Source: Dreissena polymorpha
Lineage: Eukaryota; Mollusca; Bivalvia; Myida; Dreissenidae
Direction of reading: 5' to 3'
DNA length: 64,000 nt
Assembly (NCBI RefSeq): GCF_020536995.1
Contig: NC_068364.1
Coordinates: 72,504,032-72,568,031 of the forward strand
The notes under the pieces are model-generated. The model had not been told where the DNA came from. It ran no database searches and worked only from the letters and a program-made list of their open reading frames with translations. The position numbers and the translations under genes were made by a program. Positions 29,687 to 41,233 of the stretch are shown here, piece after piece; the first letter of the stretch is position 1, and every line of letters starts with the position of its first letter.

Positions 29687-30162
29687 TTATGCCCCTTTTG
29701 AAGAAGAGGGAGCATATTGTTTTGCTGGATGTCGGTCGGTCTGTTGGTCGGTTTGTCGGTAGACCAGTTCGTTTCCGATCAATAACTCGTCAATTGATTG
29801 ATCAATTGGATTGAAACTTCAGTTGCATTTGCCTTGGACAGTAGATAATCCTTATTGAAATTGGGGTCACTAGGTCAAAAGTCAAGGTCACTGTCACAAT
29901 AAGTGTGAAAATCAACTCCGTTTAATAACTCGTCAATGGAATGACCGATTGGATTGAAACTTCACATGTGCATTGGCCTTGGACAGTAGACGACCCCTAC
30001 AGAAATTGGGGTCACTAGGTCAAATGTCACTGTCTGAATAAGTGTCAAAATCGTTTCTGATCAATATATGGTCAATATTGAAATTGGGGTCACTAGGTCA
30101 AAGCCCTGTTGTTTTTTTTTTTGGGGGGGGGGGGCATATGTCTTCGACTGCAGAACTCTTGT
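29687..30162 (+). mobile_element. Interspersed repeat, 'tatgcccctttgaagaagaggg' type
   Basis: Begins 'attatgccccttttgaagaa' with (gtcggt)n-like bases and carries repeated 'aactcgtcaattgattgatc' and 'ggggtcactaggtcaaa' units (period ~160 bp). It ends at a G-tract, then 'catatgtcttcgactgcaga' and 'actcttgttt'. Related in structure to 41234-41815 (inverse orientation). Confidence 0.65.
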
Positions 30163-31235
30163 TTAGAATCGTTTAGAATGTGCTTTCCAAACAAGATGGT
30201 CAATTAATAAAGAAGTTTAAATTATTATGTTGGTATGCTTTTTTAATATTTGAAACATGGCAATTAAATAAAAAATGCTTCTATGTAGTTGCTCTTGTTC
30301 AGATGACAAGAACTGTAAAGTCAGAAGTATTCATGGGATATTGATTTTGGTTGATTAAGTAAGTTGATCAATACACAAATTAAACACAATCACATTGGAA
30401 AATTTACGATGCAAATTCCTTTTCTTTTTTATAAAATCAGTAAACTACAAATATGTGTCCACAAAAAAATTAATAAAAATACGAACTTTTATGCTAAGGC
30501 ATTTACATGAATTTAAAGTATTTTATGAGGTGAAACATGGCATTTTATTTTATTCTAGTAAAATCAACCCCATGTCTACCTTCTTCGATTGTATTTCAAG
30601 ACATGTGTTTGTATTTAGTTGAGTGTTAGTCCATACTGTCATACTGTATGCGATATCGCCATGAAGGTGTCAATAAACCTCATCAAGATTATCAGGTGCT
30701 ACGTTTTGCCAATACAATAAGTAACAACGAGAAGTCACAATAACAAATAACTGAACATAATTTCATAATATAACTTCAATTTCCACTCATACATTTGTGT
30801 ATGAAGTATGAGGAAGAATATACAGTATGTAACACACAAATCTTTGAGAAGGGGCATCACAGTTAGCAATGCGTACATGTATATTATTAGCATACAATAT
30901 TATTAGTTGGAGATCTTAAACATGCAACACACGCTGAGTAACACTGCGAAGACATTTAATTTATTTTTTTTTGGGGGGGGGGGGGGTGTTGGTGTTTTTT
31001 TGGCGTAACCAACTTACTCTTCCTGGGTAAGTTCATTTTCAAACTGAACGGACAGAGGATCGAACCACCAACTAAGCTAGCTGGCTTTACACATTTGAAA
31101 AATAATGATTATCTTGACACATTGACCGGTATATAGTAAGTAAAATTGAATGGTTTAAGGTTATTCAGTAGTAATCCAGTTTATAAATATATTTGCAACA
31201 GATCCAGCAAATACATACATATTATAAATTAAAGC
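30163..31235. other. Unannotated AT-rich DNA with a poly-G tract
   Basis: Contains (T)n(G)n at about 30960-30990. A possible tRNA-like minus-strand scrap lies at ~31045-31090 (tagcttagttgg followed directly by ggttcgatcc, so internally deleted). No genes recognised. Confidence 0.3.
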
Positions 31236-31236
31236 C

Positions 31237-31409
31237 TAATTTAAAGGGCCTTTTCACAGAATTTGGCATGTTTTGAAGTTTGTCATTAAATGCTTTATAT
31301 TGATAAATGTAAACATTGGATACAAAAAGCTCCAGTAAAAAACCAATCATAAAATTTAAAAAAAGGTAACCCTCAGCAGGCCTCGAACAACTGACCCCTG
31401 GAGTCCTGG
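31237..31409 (-). mobile_element. Truncated copy of the TTAA-flanked element at 60599
   Basis: Reads 'ttaaagggccttttcacaga' and then, inverted relative to 60599-61107, the 'aatgctttatattgataaat' and 'caacaggtcactagttcgaa'-like parts ('cctcgaacaactgacccctg'). It is cut at 31409 where another repeat begins. Confidence 0.75.
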
Positions 31410-31493
31410 AGTAACAAGGGCTGTTTGTAAAACATGCATGCCCCTCATATGGGCTCTCTGTTGTAGTTACAGCCATTGTGTGAATATGTTTTT
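31410..31493 (+). mobile_element. 84-bp end fragment of the 41234-type element at the copy B border
   Basis: 'acaagggctgtttgtaaaac' through 'attgtgtgaatatgtttttt' matches the first ~85 bp of the element at 41234. It stops exactly where duplication copy B starts, so it marks the duplication junction. Confidence 0.8.
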
Positions 31494-32554
31494 TTAGAAT
31501 TTGCTTTAATTAAACACGAGTATTTTCCGTCAAGTTCACTTTATTGATATCGTTGTTCTGTCCAGGAAAAATAGTTACGACAGTTGTTCTTTTAGTAATA
31601 TGAATAAGAAAACTACCATAAGAAAGTTTTCGATCTGTAGCGTCAAGGGGCATGCTTAAATGGAGGCTGATGTATTTAAATGAGGTTATTATTAACTGAC
31701 TGAATTGTTGGCGTTTATATTTTCCACTTTCTGTTTATATTTATCTTAAATAAATAAGCTCTGATGTTCGTCTGTTCCTGGTATTTTACGTTTCATGATG
31801 GTGCAAGTCGGAAAAAGTTATTGACGGAAAATCTTCCACAATTGTTTTCTTTACTCACGTGACCTTCGAGGAATTATATATTCAAATATCATTTTGTCTC
31901 ATAATACACAGTAGTCGTAATAAAAAAGTTATTGACGGAAAAATTTCTACAACTGTTTTTGTTTACTCTCGTTACCTTTGAGAAATTAAATATTCAAATA
32001 TATTTTTTGTCTCATAATACACAGCATTTATGCATAAGTAAAATATGACAGAAATACCGATACTTTATTTTCCTAAGACTATTTAATATGTTAAAAGAAT
32101 AATTCATTGCGAAATGATTCTGTTTTTAACCCACATTTTGTTACCTGACTTTTTAGCACATTTTGATACCTGACTTTCAAATAGAAACTACATCTTTTAC
32201 ACATTGCAATTAATCGAACATGTGGCGTTTCTATCTATATGTATAATAAGTTTCACTTAAATATGTGAATTGGTCTTTCAAGCACAAATTCCGTAGAGCC
32301 AAATGCATGTTCATTAGAAGAAAAAACGGGTGAACATATACGTCCTTTTTTGCACCAAAAACACGAAAATGACACATTGTCAGTAAGTTACACATAAGTT
32401 CACTTTAACACCGTCGTTCTCTGTACACATAACTACCCTGTTTAACGTCTTTTTTTCCTTCTTTTTTGAATATTAAACATATTCGCGCGCCGGAAACTAG
32501 TTTTTGCCCATTACGAGCCGCATTGTTGCGTTGCCTAAATGTTTTCATAAGGTG

Positions 32555-32721
32555 CATTCTGATTGGTTGCCTAAAGTTACACTCAATATGATAAGTTACA
32601 CTCAATATGATTCGTTAAAATCATAATAATGATCACGTGACATAGCAACAGCTTCAGTAGCAACTAGCTGCAAATATTGTGAAAGCGCACATTAAACAGC
32701 TGTTAAGATTTATAAAAAATA
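32555..32721 (+). promoter_or_regulatory. Promoter of gene copy B
   Basis: Same motif order as copy A: inverted CCAAT (gattggttgc), CACGTG, and X-box-like GTGACATAGCAAC at 32637-32649. Nearly identical to copy A over the whole stretch. Confidence 0.5.
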
Positions 32722-32768
32722 ATGGGTTACGGACACGTGTTTAGTTACGGAAATGTGTCAAAAGCTGC
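32722..32768 (+). CDS. Copy B exon 1
   Basis: 47 nt, ATG to donor GTGAGT. Two differences from copy A, one changing the last residue from Ser to Ala. Confidence 0.65.
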
Positions 32769-35700
32769 GTGAGTAAACGCTTTTAAATATTATTAACTTG
32801 TTAGAAATTCTTTTTGCCGAATTTTAAAAGAAATGAGCTTTTTTTTTGTTGCAATAAGTGGGTGGAGTAATGTTTCAAAAATGAAATCGCAGGCTAGATT
32901 GAACTTTACCGGTTTACCACCATCGACAAAGCGGGGGTTTGGGGGCGGTAGCCCTCGATACTAAAGAAATATATAGGATAAAAGGATTATAAGGTGTTGC
33001 GTTAGTTGTTATGTGTTAGGTGTTAAGGGTTAGGGTTAGGGTACGCTGTTTGATGTTAAGTGTTGCGTACCGGTAAAGTTCAATCGTCCCAAATCGCATG
33101 ATGCAAAACCGATAACGGCCCGAAATTCTGTACTTAAGAAAAGACACAAACAAACTCTACAACAACAGTGCTTTAGAAAGTGAAAATAATTTTTTTACAT
33201 AAATAGAGCTACGTGCAAAATAAAACAAACAAAGTAAACCCATTGAAAGTTTTAATAAAATCTAGTTTTAACTGAAAGATATTCAATTTGGTGTGGTCTT
33301 ATTCTATAGGGGGGGGGGGGGGGGGGAGCCTGAGTACCTGGAGGAAACCTGGTAACTGGTAAATTGCTTAAAGATTGCACTATATATATCAGCCAACATG
33401 GATACAGAAATATCTGACATACCATCAAAAGCAAAATCAAAACAGTTTATGTCAGTGTTAAAAAATGGCAGAACAATTAATAAATATCACAGTTGTTTTC
33501 GAGCGTTGTCGAATTATTTCCATAAAAAATCAAGTTAACACTAAAACTTCAAATATTGTGGAGTCTGCCTGCAAAATAATCAAAATAAATATGTGGTGTG
33601 CAACCCCAATAATGTTTACAATAGAAATAATGTGTGACCCAGGCACCAGCAAGCAGACATACAACGAAACCTGAAAAAGTGAAGAATTAAAATGAGAAAT
33701 TTAAATAAAATAGTAGATTCGGGCTTCAAATGATATTACCCATCATTTTTTGCATTAAATTGCAGAGAATAAATTAATAGTGGAAGAGAGAGAAGTTTTC
33801 TTGCAGATTGAACAGATCTGTTCATAAGTATGTGTGTGTATTTTGAAGTTTATGAGGTCAATCTGCACCTGAGGCTGCCTTATGTGAGGACACGGATTGT
33901 GTCCAAGCATTCCTACTGTAATAACTTACTTGACTCATGAAAGGGGGATCAATTTTGAAATACAGCAGCAATGTCAAGCCTTTTTTTGTAACTGAAATAT
34001 TGCAATTTTGGTGTGGTCTTGTGCTATGGAGTGTAGCCGAGTTACCCGGAGGAAACTCCACCTGTCCGGTATGTTGATAATCTACCGTGCTGCCACAAAT
34101 GGGTATTGAACCAGGGTCGCCCACTGCCCTAGGTGAGCAGTGCTTGTACCAACAGCTGATTTGTTTATAAACAAAAGCTAAGGGGCATTAATGACATACC
34201 AAAATAATAGCCGACACTTGAGAATACCACTGAGAGTGTAGGTAATAGAAAGAGTAAAAGTTAATAAGTGTCAATATTGAACATGTAGTGTTAATAACAC
34301 CGAGATTTCTTTTACTTTAGTTCAGTAAGGATATTCCACAATTGGAATTACTTATTTTGAAAATAAAGGAATTCAAACCTTAATTGAAGGCTTACTTTTA
34401 TTTACGCTCATGGTATTTATCTCATAAAGTAGGGCTCATTTTGAGACTTTTTGTGTTAACTTTTTTTTTCCAAAAAGATATAATTGTTTGTACACAAATG
34501 TTCATAAACATAAATCTGTAAACAAAACAATGTGTATACTGGTGTAGGTCTAAAAGCTTAATTAAATATACATGTTTTCGTTTGTTTGTCTTTTTGACGA
34601 TGCTGGAACAGCGTCGTCTAAGGTTTGATAACCAGTAAAAAAATTCTTCACAATGGGGGCCTATGTAAAAGACCGAGCCAGTCCGATTGAGATAACTCGA
34701 TTTTTCCGTTACTTCCCTTGGCATTCGCCACTGCGTAGGAGATTGCTCGTTGATTTTCATTGATAACATTCTACTAGCAGAGTTGTCGTTCGTGTTGATA
34801 AAGGTAAATATTAATAGAACAGCATATCCTGGGGAAACAGATTCAATAAGTGTATCAGAACTTTAATTTAAAATTAGTAATTTTACATCCATTTTATTTT
34901 TATGGACCAATGAAACAACTATATATTTTCTCTATTTTGTTTGATATTTGTTCTCGATTTAGTAAATAAATTGCGAATAAAAACATGTAATATTAACTTT
35001 TTACGTGATCACAAAACTAAAGAATGCGAACAATTACGAACCTGCAAATTGTAAACGCTGCACTGCTATTATATATATAGATATAACAACAATACTTTGC
35101 GTAATTGTCCGTCCCGCTAGCGCAGTGGTAAGGACGTTCGCTTTTTCACCTTTACGACACCGGTTCGATTCCCGCTCCCGGCGCAATGTTATATTTTGTC
35201 TGTTTTGTGGTCACCATTCCGGACAGGTGTTTTTTTCCGGATAATCTCACCCCCCCCCCCCCCCGCGCAGCATTTGACCATATAAAAAATTAAAAAAGTA
35301 TTTCAGTACAAAACAAATAGCCGGAAATTGCAGCTATCATTCAAAATTCGTCCCAACTGTCGTCAATCTTATCTTATTAGGTAGGAGTGCTGGACACACT
35401 CCGGGTCCCAACATTATGCAGCCTCAGCGCGGAGGTAACTCATTACCTTAGGAAAACACAAATACACAGACTGGGTGCAGCCTAGGCGCGTATAGACTCA
35501 AACAAGGCAACAAACTCAAGTGCGGGCACAATCATTTAAAATTTACATATTGAAAACGATATTCTAACAGAAATTACACAACCGCCTAAGTGTACATACC
35601 ATGTTTGATATTTCGTTCGATTGTTAGATTTCAGCATATACATGTATAAGGTCATTTCGCTATTAGTTAACTTATCCATATGTTCGTGGGCGAACTCGGA

Positions 35701-38700
35701 TAGTCAAGTGCTCATACGATTGAGCTCACATGGTCCGGCTATGTGCTCATACCTACTTTCGAGAATCATCATGAAGGTATTGCCATACTTAATGAACAAG
35801 AATGTGACCCGCCTCCCAGTTTCGCTCAATGGGTACTACTTCCCCGTACCCCTAAACTTTTTTTCGTACCAAAAATGTTTCGTACGCAAATTTTTTTCGT
35901 ACCAAATTTTTTTTTGTACCCAAATTTTTATCGTACCCAAATGATTCTTATCAACATACACAATTGTGGTGATATAGATAGACTTAAATTGATGTTTTAT
36001 ATCCATCCTCTTCAAAAGCATCGTCACACCAGTACTGTCAGTACTTTGATTTGACGATGCTGGAACAGCGTCGTCTAAGGTTTGATAACCAGTAAAAAAA
36101 TTCTTCACAATGGGGACCTATGTAAAAGACAGAGATTGAGATAACTCGATTTTTCAGTTACTTCCCTTGGCATTCGCCACTGCGTAGGAGATTGCTCGTT
36201 GATTTTCATTGATAACATTCTCCTAGCAGAGTTGTCGTTCGTGTTGATAAAGGTAAATATTAATAGAACAGCATATCCTGGGGAAACAGATTCAATAAGT
36301 GTATCAGAACGTTAATTTAAAATTAGTAATTTTACATCCATTTTATTTTTATGGACCAATGAAACAACTATATATTTTCTCTATTTTGTTTGATATTTGT
36401 TCTCGATTTAGTAAATAAATTGCGAATAAAAACATGTAATATTAACTGTTTACGTGATCACAAAACTAAAGAATGCGAACAATTTCGACCCTGCAAATTG
36501 TTAACGCTGTACTGCTATGATATATATAGATATAACAACATTTCTTTGCGTAATTGTCCGTTCCGCTAGCGCAGTGGTAAGGACGCTCGCTTTTTCACTT
36601 TTATGACACCGGTTCGATTCCCGCTCCCGGCGCAATGTTATATTTTGTCTGTTTTGTGGTCACCATTCCGGACAGGTGTTTTTTTCCGGATAATCTCATC
36701 CCCCCCCCCGCAGCATTTGACCTTATAAAAAATTAAAAAGTATTTCAGTACAAAACAAATAGCTGGAAATTGCAGCTATCATTCAAAATTCGTCCCAACT
36801 GTTGTCAATCTAATCTTATTAGGTAGGAGTGCTGGACACACTCCGGGTCCCAACATTATGCAGCCTCAGCGCGGAGGTAACTCATTACCTTGGAAAAACA
36901 CAAATACACAGACTGGGTGCAGCCTAGGCGCGTATAGACTCAAACAAGGCAACAAACTCAAGTGCGGGCACAATCATTTAAAATTTACATATTGAATACG
37001 ATATTCTAACAGAAATTACACAACCACCTAAGTGTACATACCATGTTTGATATTTCGTTCGATTGTTAGATTTCAGCATATACATGTATAAGGTCATTTC
37101 GCTATAAGTTAACTTATCCATATGTTCGTGGGCGAACTCGGATAGTAAAGTGCTCATACGATTGAGCTCGCATGGTCCGGCTATGTGCTCATACCTACTT
37201 TCGAGAATGATCATGAAGGTATTGCCATACTTAATGAACAAGAATGTGACCCGCCTCCCAGTTTCGCTCAATGGGTCAAGTTACCCACGGGTACTACTTC
37301 CCCGTACCCCTAAACTTTTTTCGTACCAAAAATGTTTCATACGCAAAACTTTTTCGTACCAAATTTTTTTTCGTACCCAAAATTTTTATCGTACCCAAAT
37401 GTTCGTATCAACATACACAATTGTGGTGATAAAGATAGACTTAAATTGATGTTTTATATCCATCCTCTTTAAAAGCACCGTCACACCAGTACTGTCAGTA
37501 CTTTGATTTAAATAAAGGAGGCCAACCCATATTGTTAATAACAAATGTATTGTGTAAATATGTTTTATTAAATAGTTTTTAATGATACATGCACCTTAAT
37601 TTGTTTCCATTTGATCCTTCTGAAAATAAAATCCATAATAATAATAATTATTATTATTTTGTTATTGTTAAGTGACCATTAACTGAATAAACTAAGGGGT
37701 TATACAATATTTGTGATAGTTTAAAAATGCATTTAATTTGTTATAGAAAACTTTGTCTTTGAGTGTTGTACATTTTCATATAATGGTTATTATGTCTTTA
37801 TGAAAATACAAAGACTTATTTGCTTGTGTTGACTTATGTCAATTGACTTTTAATTGTTTCAGTTACCCGTACAGGCCAAGCCAACCTGTCAGGAGACCTG
37901 TCCCAAACTGGACTGCTCCATCTAGCTACGGACCTAACCCCTATAAGTGGGTCAACCCGAGCCTAAGGTCCCGCTCTGACCAGTACAAGGCTGATATTCA
38001 GTCTGTCAGGTCTGAGCCAAGACCAGTGCCTAGTTATTCCGCCACTTACAGTGGTAGGTCTGCAGATAAAGCAAGTCCTATGGAGTCTGCAGCCCCTTCG
38101 CGCCTTCAGCAGGCTGACATATCTGAGAGGTTAAGTGAGTCTCGTAAGTACAGAGAGAGATCCCAGGCCTCAAGGTCCAAGGAACGATCTCCTCCTCCCA
38201 AGAGATTCAGGGGAGATTTCATTGTGCTGGATGAGTACAGCAGTGAAAGTGATAACTCCCTGGCAACAAGCTCTGGCAGTGGATATTCTCTAGCAAGCAG
38301 CTGTGGTACTGGGAGTAATACATCACTGAGTGAGATTTCCTCAAGCAGTAGTACTGTTCTGTACAGCACTGGAAGTGAATCATCCCTAGATGGTGAAAGT
38401 GACTGCAGTGTGGCTAAACCAGCTGTGGAAGCAGGGGGCCATGAGCCCAAAGAGACACCAGAGCTGTGGGGAACTTAGTAAGTTTCTTTTTTTATATTGA
38501 GAACTCTTATCAGTTATTCAAAGTACATATTTAATATATACACTTTTTCCTCAATTTGAAAATAAACATTTGGCACTTGCACAATACTTTCTTGTGGCTC
38601 TAAACTCTATTTTGATGTCTGATTGTTTTGATATGTTCACACTGCCATTGTCAGATGTACCATGTCTTCTCTCTGAACATTTCATAATCTGCTACTAACA

Positions 38701-39898
38701 TTTTAAATCATTTAACATTCTTGTATTCACTCTCTGTATCCTCTGTCTCCCTTTGTTCCCTTCTTAGTCTGAGTGATGATATGGAAAGACAGCTTGAGTC
38801 CTGGGCTTCAGAGCAACATGAGGACTTTGTTCCTGTGACCCCAAAACTCAGGGGAAACAGTGACAAAGGTAGCTGTCGCTATAAGTTGTTCATGATCTAA
38901 TATGACTTGAATAGTGTTAAGCCCTCTGTACAAATTAAAACGTCATCCTGGCGGTATTTATATATTAAGTTTCACATTCAACAATTCACTTCAATTATTA
39001 GAACTAACTTGCCTTTGGGCTATACTCTCCTCGTTAAACCCATTGTTAACTTCATTACCTTGAATACTTAGATTTTATCATCCAAAGAATACTTTTACAG
39101 GCATGAACTTGAGTTCTTATTTGTTAAGTCAATAAAAGTTCCATATATGCCTTTCATGTCAGCCTTGTTAGGCGATCTCACTAGTTCTAATTTGGTGAAC
39201 TTTCACATGACACTGATTATTCAGGGACTTAAACGTATGTTTTTATGCTCCCTGAAAATTTCGGGGAGCATATAGTTGCCAGTTTGTCCTTCCTTACTTC
39301 CTTCCATCACACTTTTGTTACAGTTTCTCATAGCACCTTCAATACTTTACCGATCTCTTTCATATTTGGCATGTAGGTACATTGCATGGACCTCTACCTT
39401 TTGATGAGGTTTGAGGTCACTGGGATCAAGGTCAAGGACACTGAGGCTAATAATAGATTTTTCCGTCATGCTTTTGTTAATATTTGCCTAACATATATTT
39501 TTCCTTTTTCTAAACATTAAGTAAAATAGTTCTGTTAATAAATATGACAATTGCACGTTTCAGGTCAGAGTCCTTTAACAAAACCTGGGTCTGCATCTAA
39601 TCCATTGTTGCAATCCAGTGTGGTTGCTAAGCAGCAAGTCACGCCAACCCAGCCAGCACTGCAGTCAGCTGTGGGTGCCTGGCCCACTCCTGTCCAGAGG
39701 ATCATACCTGGCCCTTCAACGGCTGCCAGATGTGGCCCCAGCCCTTACACACAGTCCTCTGTGAGGTGTTCTGTTGCTAGGAAACGGCCACTGGAGGAGT
39801 ATGAGAACGAGGCTGCTCCCTCAGCCAAGATTCACATTAATCAGAACCACTCAAGGTTCAGACACTTGTTCCAGAAAACAAGTGTGGGTGGAGGATAA
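32722..39898 (+). CDS. Unrecognised Ser-rich protein, gene copy B (four exons, 365 aa)
   Basis: Model: 32722-32768, 37863-38477, 38768-38868, 39564-39898. The sum is 1098 nt, in frame with a terminal TAA. It lacks the exon 4/5 cassette, so only one PELWG module remains. Because the flanking sites are both phase 1, exon 3 joins exon 6 without a shift (GNSDKG then QSPLTKPG). It has two more Ser residues in the Ser tract, lacks the 19-residue segment in the last exon, and ends KTSVGGG. Intron 1 is longer by a 2.9-kb insertion. The retained frame suggests the shorter protein may still be made; expression cannot be seen from sequence. Confidence 0.7.
32884..33098. mobile_element. 199-bp MITE with 8-bp target duplication
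   Basis: Element 32892-33090 is flanked by AAATCGCA (32884-32891 and 33091-33098), and the uninterrupted site occurs once in copy A at about 3373. Ends begin GG, then after three variable bases share GATTGAACTTTACCGGT inverted (17 bp). It is too short to encode anything. The 8-bp duplication with GG ends fits Merlin best and hAT less well (inference). The interior holds a 'gttagggttagggt' run. Confidence 0.9.
34000..34150 (-). repeat. SINE-like segment in intron 1 (copy B)
   Basis: Counterpart of the segment at 4235-4395, with the same B-box-like GGTTCAATACC on the minus strand. Confidence 0.35.
35111..35188 (+). repeat. tRNA-like SINE head, unit 1
   Basis: Box A-like TAGCGCAGTGG (35118-35128) and box B GGTTCGATTCC (35162-35172). 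The acceptor and T stems do not pair well, so it is a tRNA-derived promoter rather than a tRNA gene. Confidence 0.55.
36561..36637 (+). repeat. tRNA-like SINE head, unit 2
   Basis: Second copy of the head at 35111, with box A near 36567 and box B at 36611-36621. Confidence 0.55.
37863..38477 (+). CDS. Copy B exon 2
   Basis: 615 nt between 'taattgtttcag' and GTAAGT. Same layout as copy A exon 2, with two extra codons in the Ser tract. Confidence 0.8.
38768..38868 (+). CDS. Copy B exon 3
   Basis: 101 nt between 'ttcccttcttag' and GTAGCT; DMERQLESWASEQHEDFVPV replaces copy A's EKPEDFVHV variant. Confidence 0.8.
39243..39478 (+). mobile_element. Truncated 'tatgctccctgaaaatttcgg' repeat at the exon 4/5 deletion scar
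   Basis: Starts with the family's hairpin and 'gccagtttgtcc', then stops inside 'cgtcatgcttttgttaatat'. Copy A-like sequence before it matches up to ~6842 and after it from ~11686, so the ~4.8-kb deletion removed the repeat's right part together with exons 4 and 5. Confidence 0.75.
39564..39898 (+). CDS. Copy B last exon
   Basis: Acceptor 'cacgtttcag', stop TAA at 39896. It reads GQSPLTKPGSASNPLLQSSV ... RKRPLEEYENEAAPS ... FRHLFQKTSVGGG. It is seven residues longer at the C-terminus than copy A. Confidence 0.8.
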
Positions 39899-41233
39899 GT
39901 ATGGTTTTTATTATTTACAAAAAAAGAGAAATGAAGCATATGCTTCACCAAAAAAAGTACAAAAAAATATATGAAGCTATGCTTCGCCAAAAAAATAATA
40001 AAACAACAACACAAAATACCAAAACAAGATGTAGCGTAGATTTTGTAGTGAAGTTATCCTATTAAAACTGTATTGTAGAGTAGTTTACTGTTTCTTTATG
40101 ATCCTTCTTTGTTCAACCATCCACAGCATGTTTATGGTTAGCTATTGGATACCGTGATTTCTGTATGGGGTTGCATCAACGTTGCCTTCTTTTGTTTATC
40201 GTCTTTTTCTCATAAACTACCAAATTTGATATAACTTCAGAGGAATGTTGCTGGGGTGGGAAATGGTCAATCAGATCCAATCAACTGCATATTTTGGTTA
40301 CCAAACCAACAATAGAATTTTACAGAAACAAATCTCCCCTACTTTGTACTTTGATCATTAATGAAGTATGTTGCAGCATTTCTTTGGGGTAAAAACAAGC
40401 CATATTCTATAACTTAAAATAAAAAGAAGTTTTCTGCTCAATAACTTTAGTTGGGATGAAGATATTTGGCAGATATTGTATGTGTAGCTTACATGCAGAC
40501 CATGCTTTTGGATGGACCAATTATTTAATTAAATTCAAATGTTTGAATGTTGAAAACCTGGTTTTGTGATATTGCCATGTTTCTTGTTAATATAGACTAT
40601 ATGCACTTTAACATTCTTCCAAGCAGATCTTTGCTATTCAGTATTTTTCATCAGGTAGTGAAGTTTTTTAAAATCTTGCGTCAGGGTCAATAACTGAAAT
40701 TCACTAGGGGTCACATTTATGATTCATGTATTGACATTGGTACTAAAATAACTTTTGCAATATTTTCTTAATCCTCAAGGCCCATAGCTTTTTTTATATG
40801 GTATTTGAAATCAGGTAGTGGTCCTCAACAAAGTAAGGTCAAATCATATTGCTAAATGATTCAAAACTGGTCATTCCCCATGGGTCCCATTTTTATTTTG
40901 GATACACAATAACTTCATAAGTGTAATGTTTTGCATGTACCATCTGAAAGCAGTCCTCTTAAAGTTATGATCAAATTGTGTTCTTCAAGGCAAAGCTGGT
41001 CACACCCTCTGGGCCAATTGCTGAATATTCACTTAATTAGCAACGTGTTTTTCTTGTCTCATTTCAAATTTGAAACATAACTTGGGTAAGAGTTCAAGAG
41101 CCATTTTGGCCTTGTTTTAGTTTGTTAGCTTGCATTATTTTATTGCCTGCTTGTTGTCTATACATTTGGTTTGGGTAATTTGAGATTGTGGCATTATCAC
41201 TTACTTTAGAAAAACTGATGATAATAATTATAA
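39899..41233. other. 3' flank of gene copy B
   Basis: Non-coding, collinear first with 13648-14155 and then, after a junction near 40372, with 19175-20080 of copy A. Confidence 0.6.

Larger units (their letters stand above)
34596..37507. mobile_element. 2.9-kb insertion: head-to-tail dimer of a 1457-bp unit
   Basis: 'gacgatgctggaacagcgtc' begins at 34596 and again at 36053, and the two units match along their length with scattered differences. Copy A has only the poly-T target (about 4770). Each unit starts with a near-perfect hairpin (gacgatgctg/cagcgtcgtc), has a donor-like 'aaaggtaaata' at ~34800/36250, a tRNA-like head, a CCCC tract, and a 'cgtacccaaa' microrepeat, and ends with 'gcatcgtc' and 'agtactgtcagtact'. 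ORFs up to 115 codons are repeated in both units but recall nothing. Class unknown. Confidence 0.8.

Noticed and set aside
33028-33045. Telomeric repeat (TTAGGG)
   Set aside because: Only two to three units, inside a 199-bp MITE.
35111-35188. True tRNA gene
   Set aside because: Box A and B are present but the acceptor and T stems do not pair; it is a tRNA-derived repeat head.
35621-37449. ORFs of 97-107 codons in the 1457-bp units as genes
   Set aside because: Both strands and several frames are open, the ends run into the 'cgtacccaaa' microrepeat, and frames differ between the two units.
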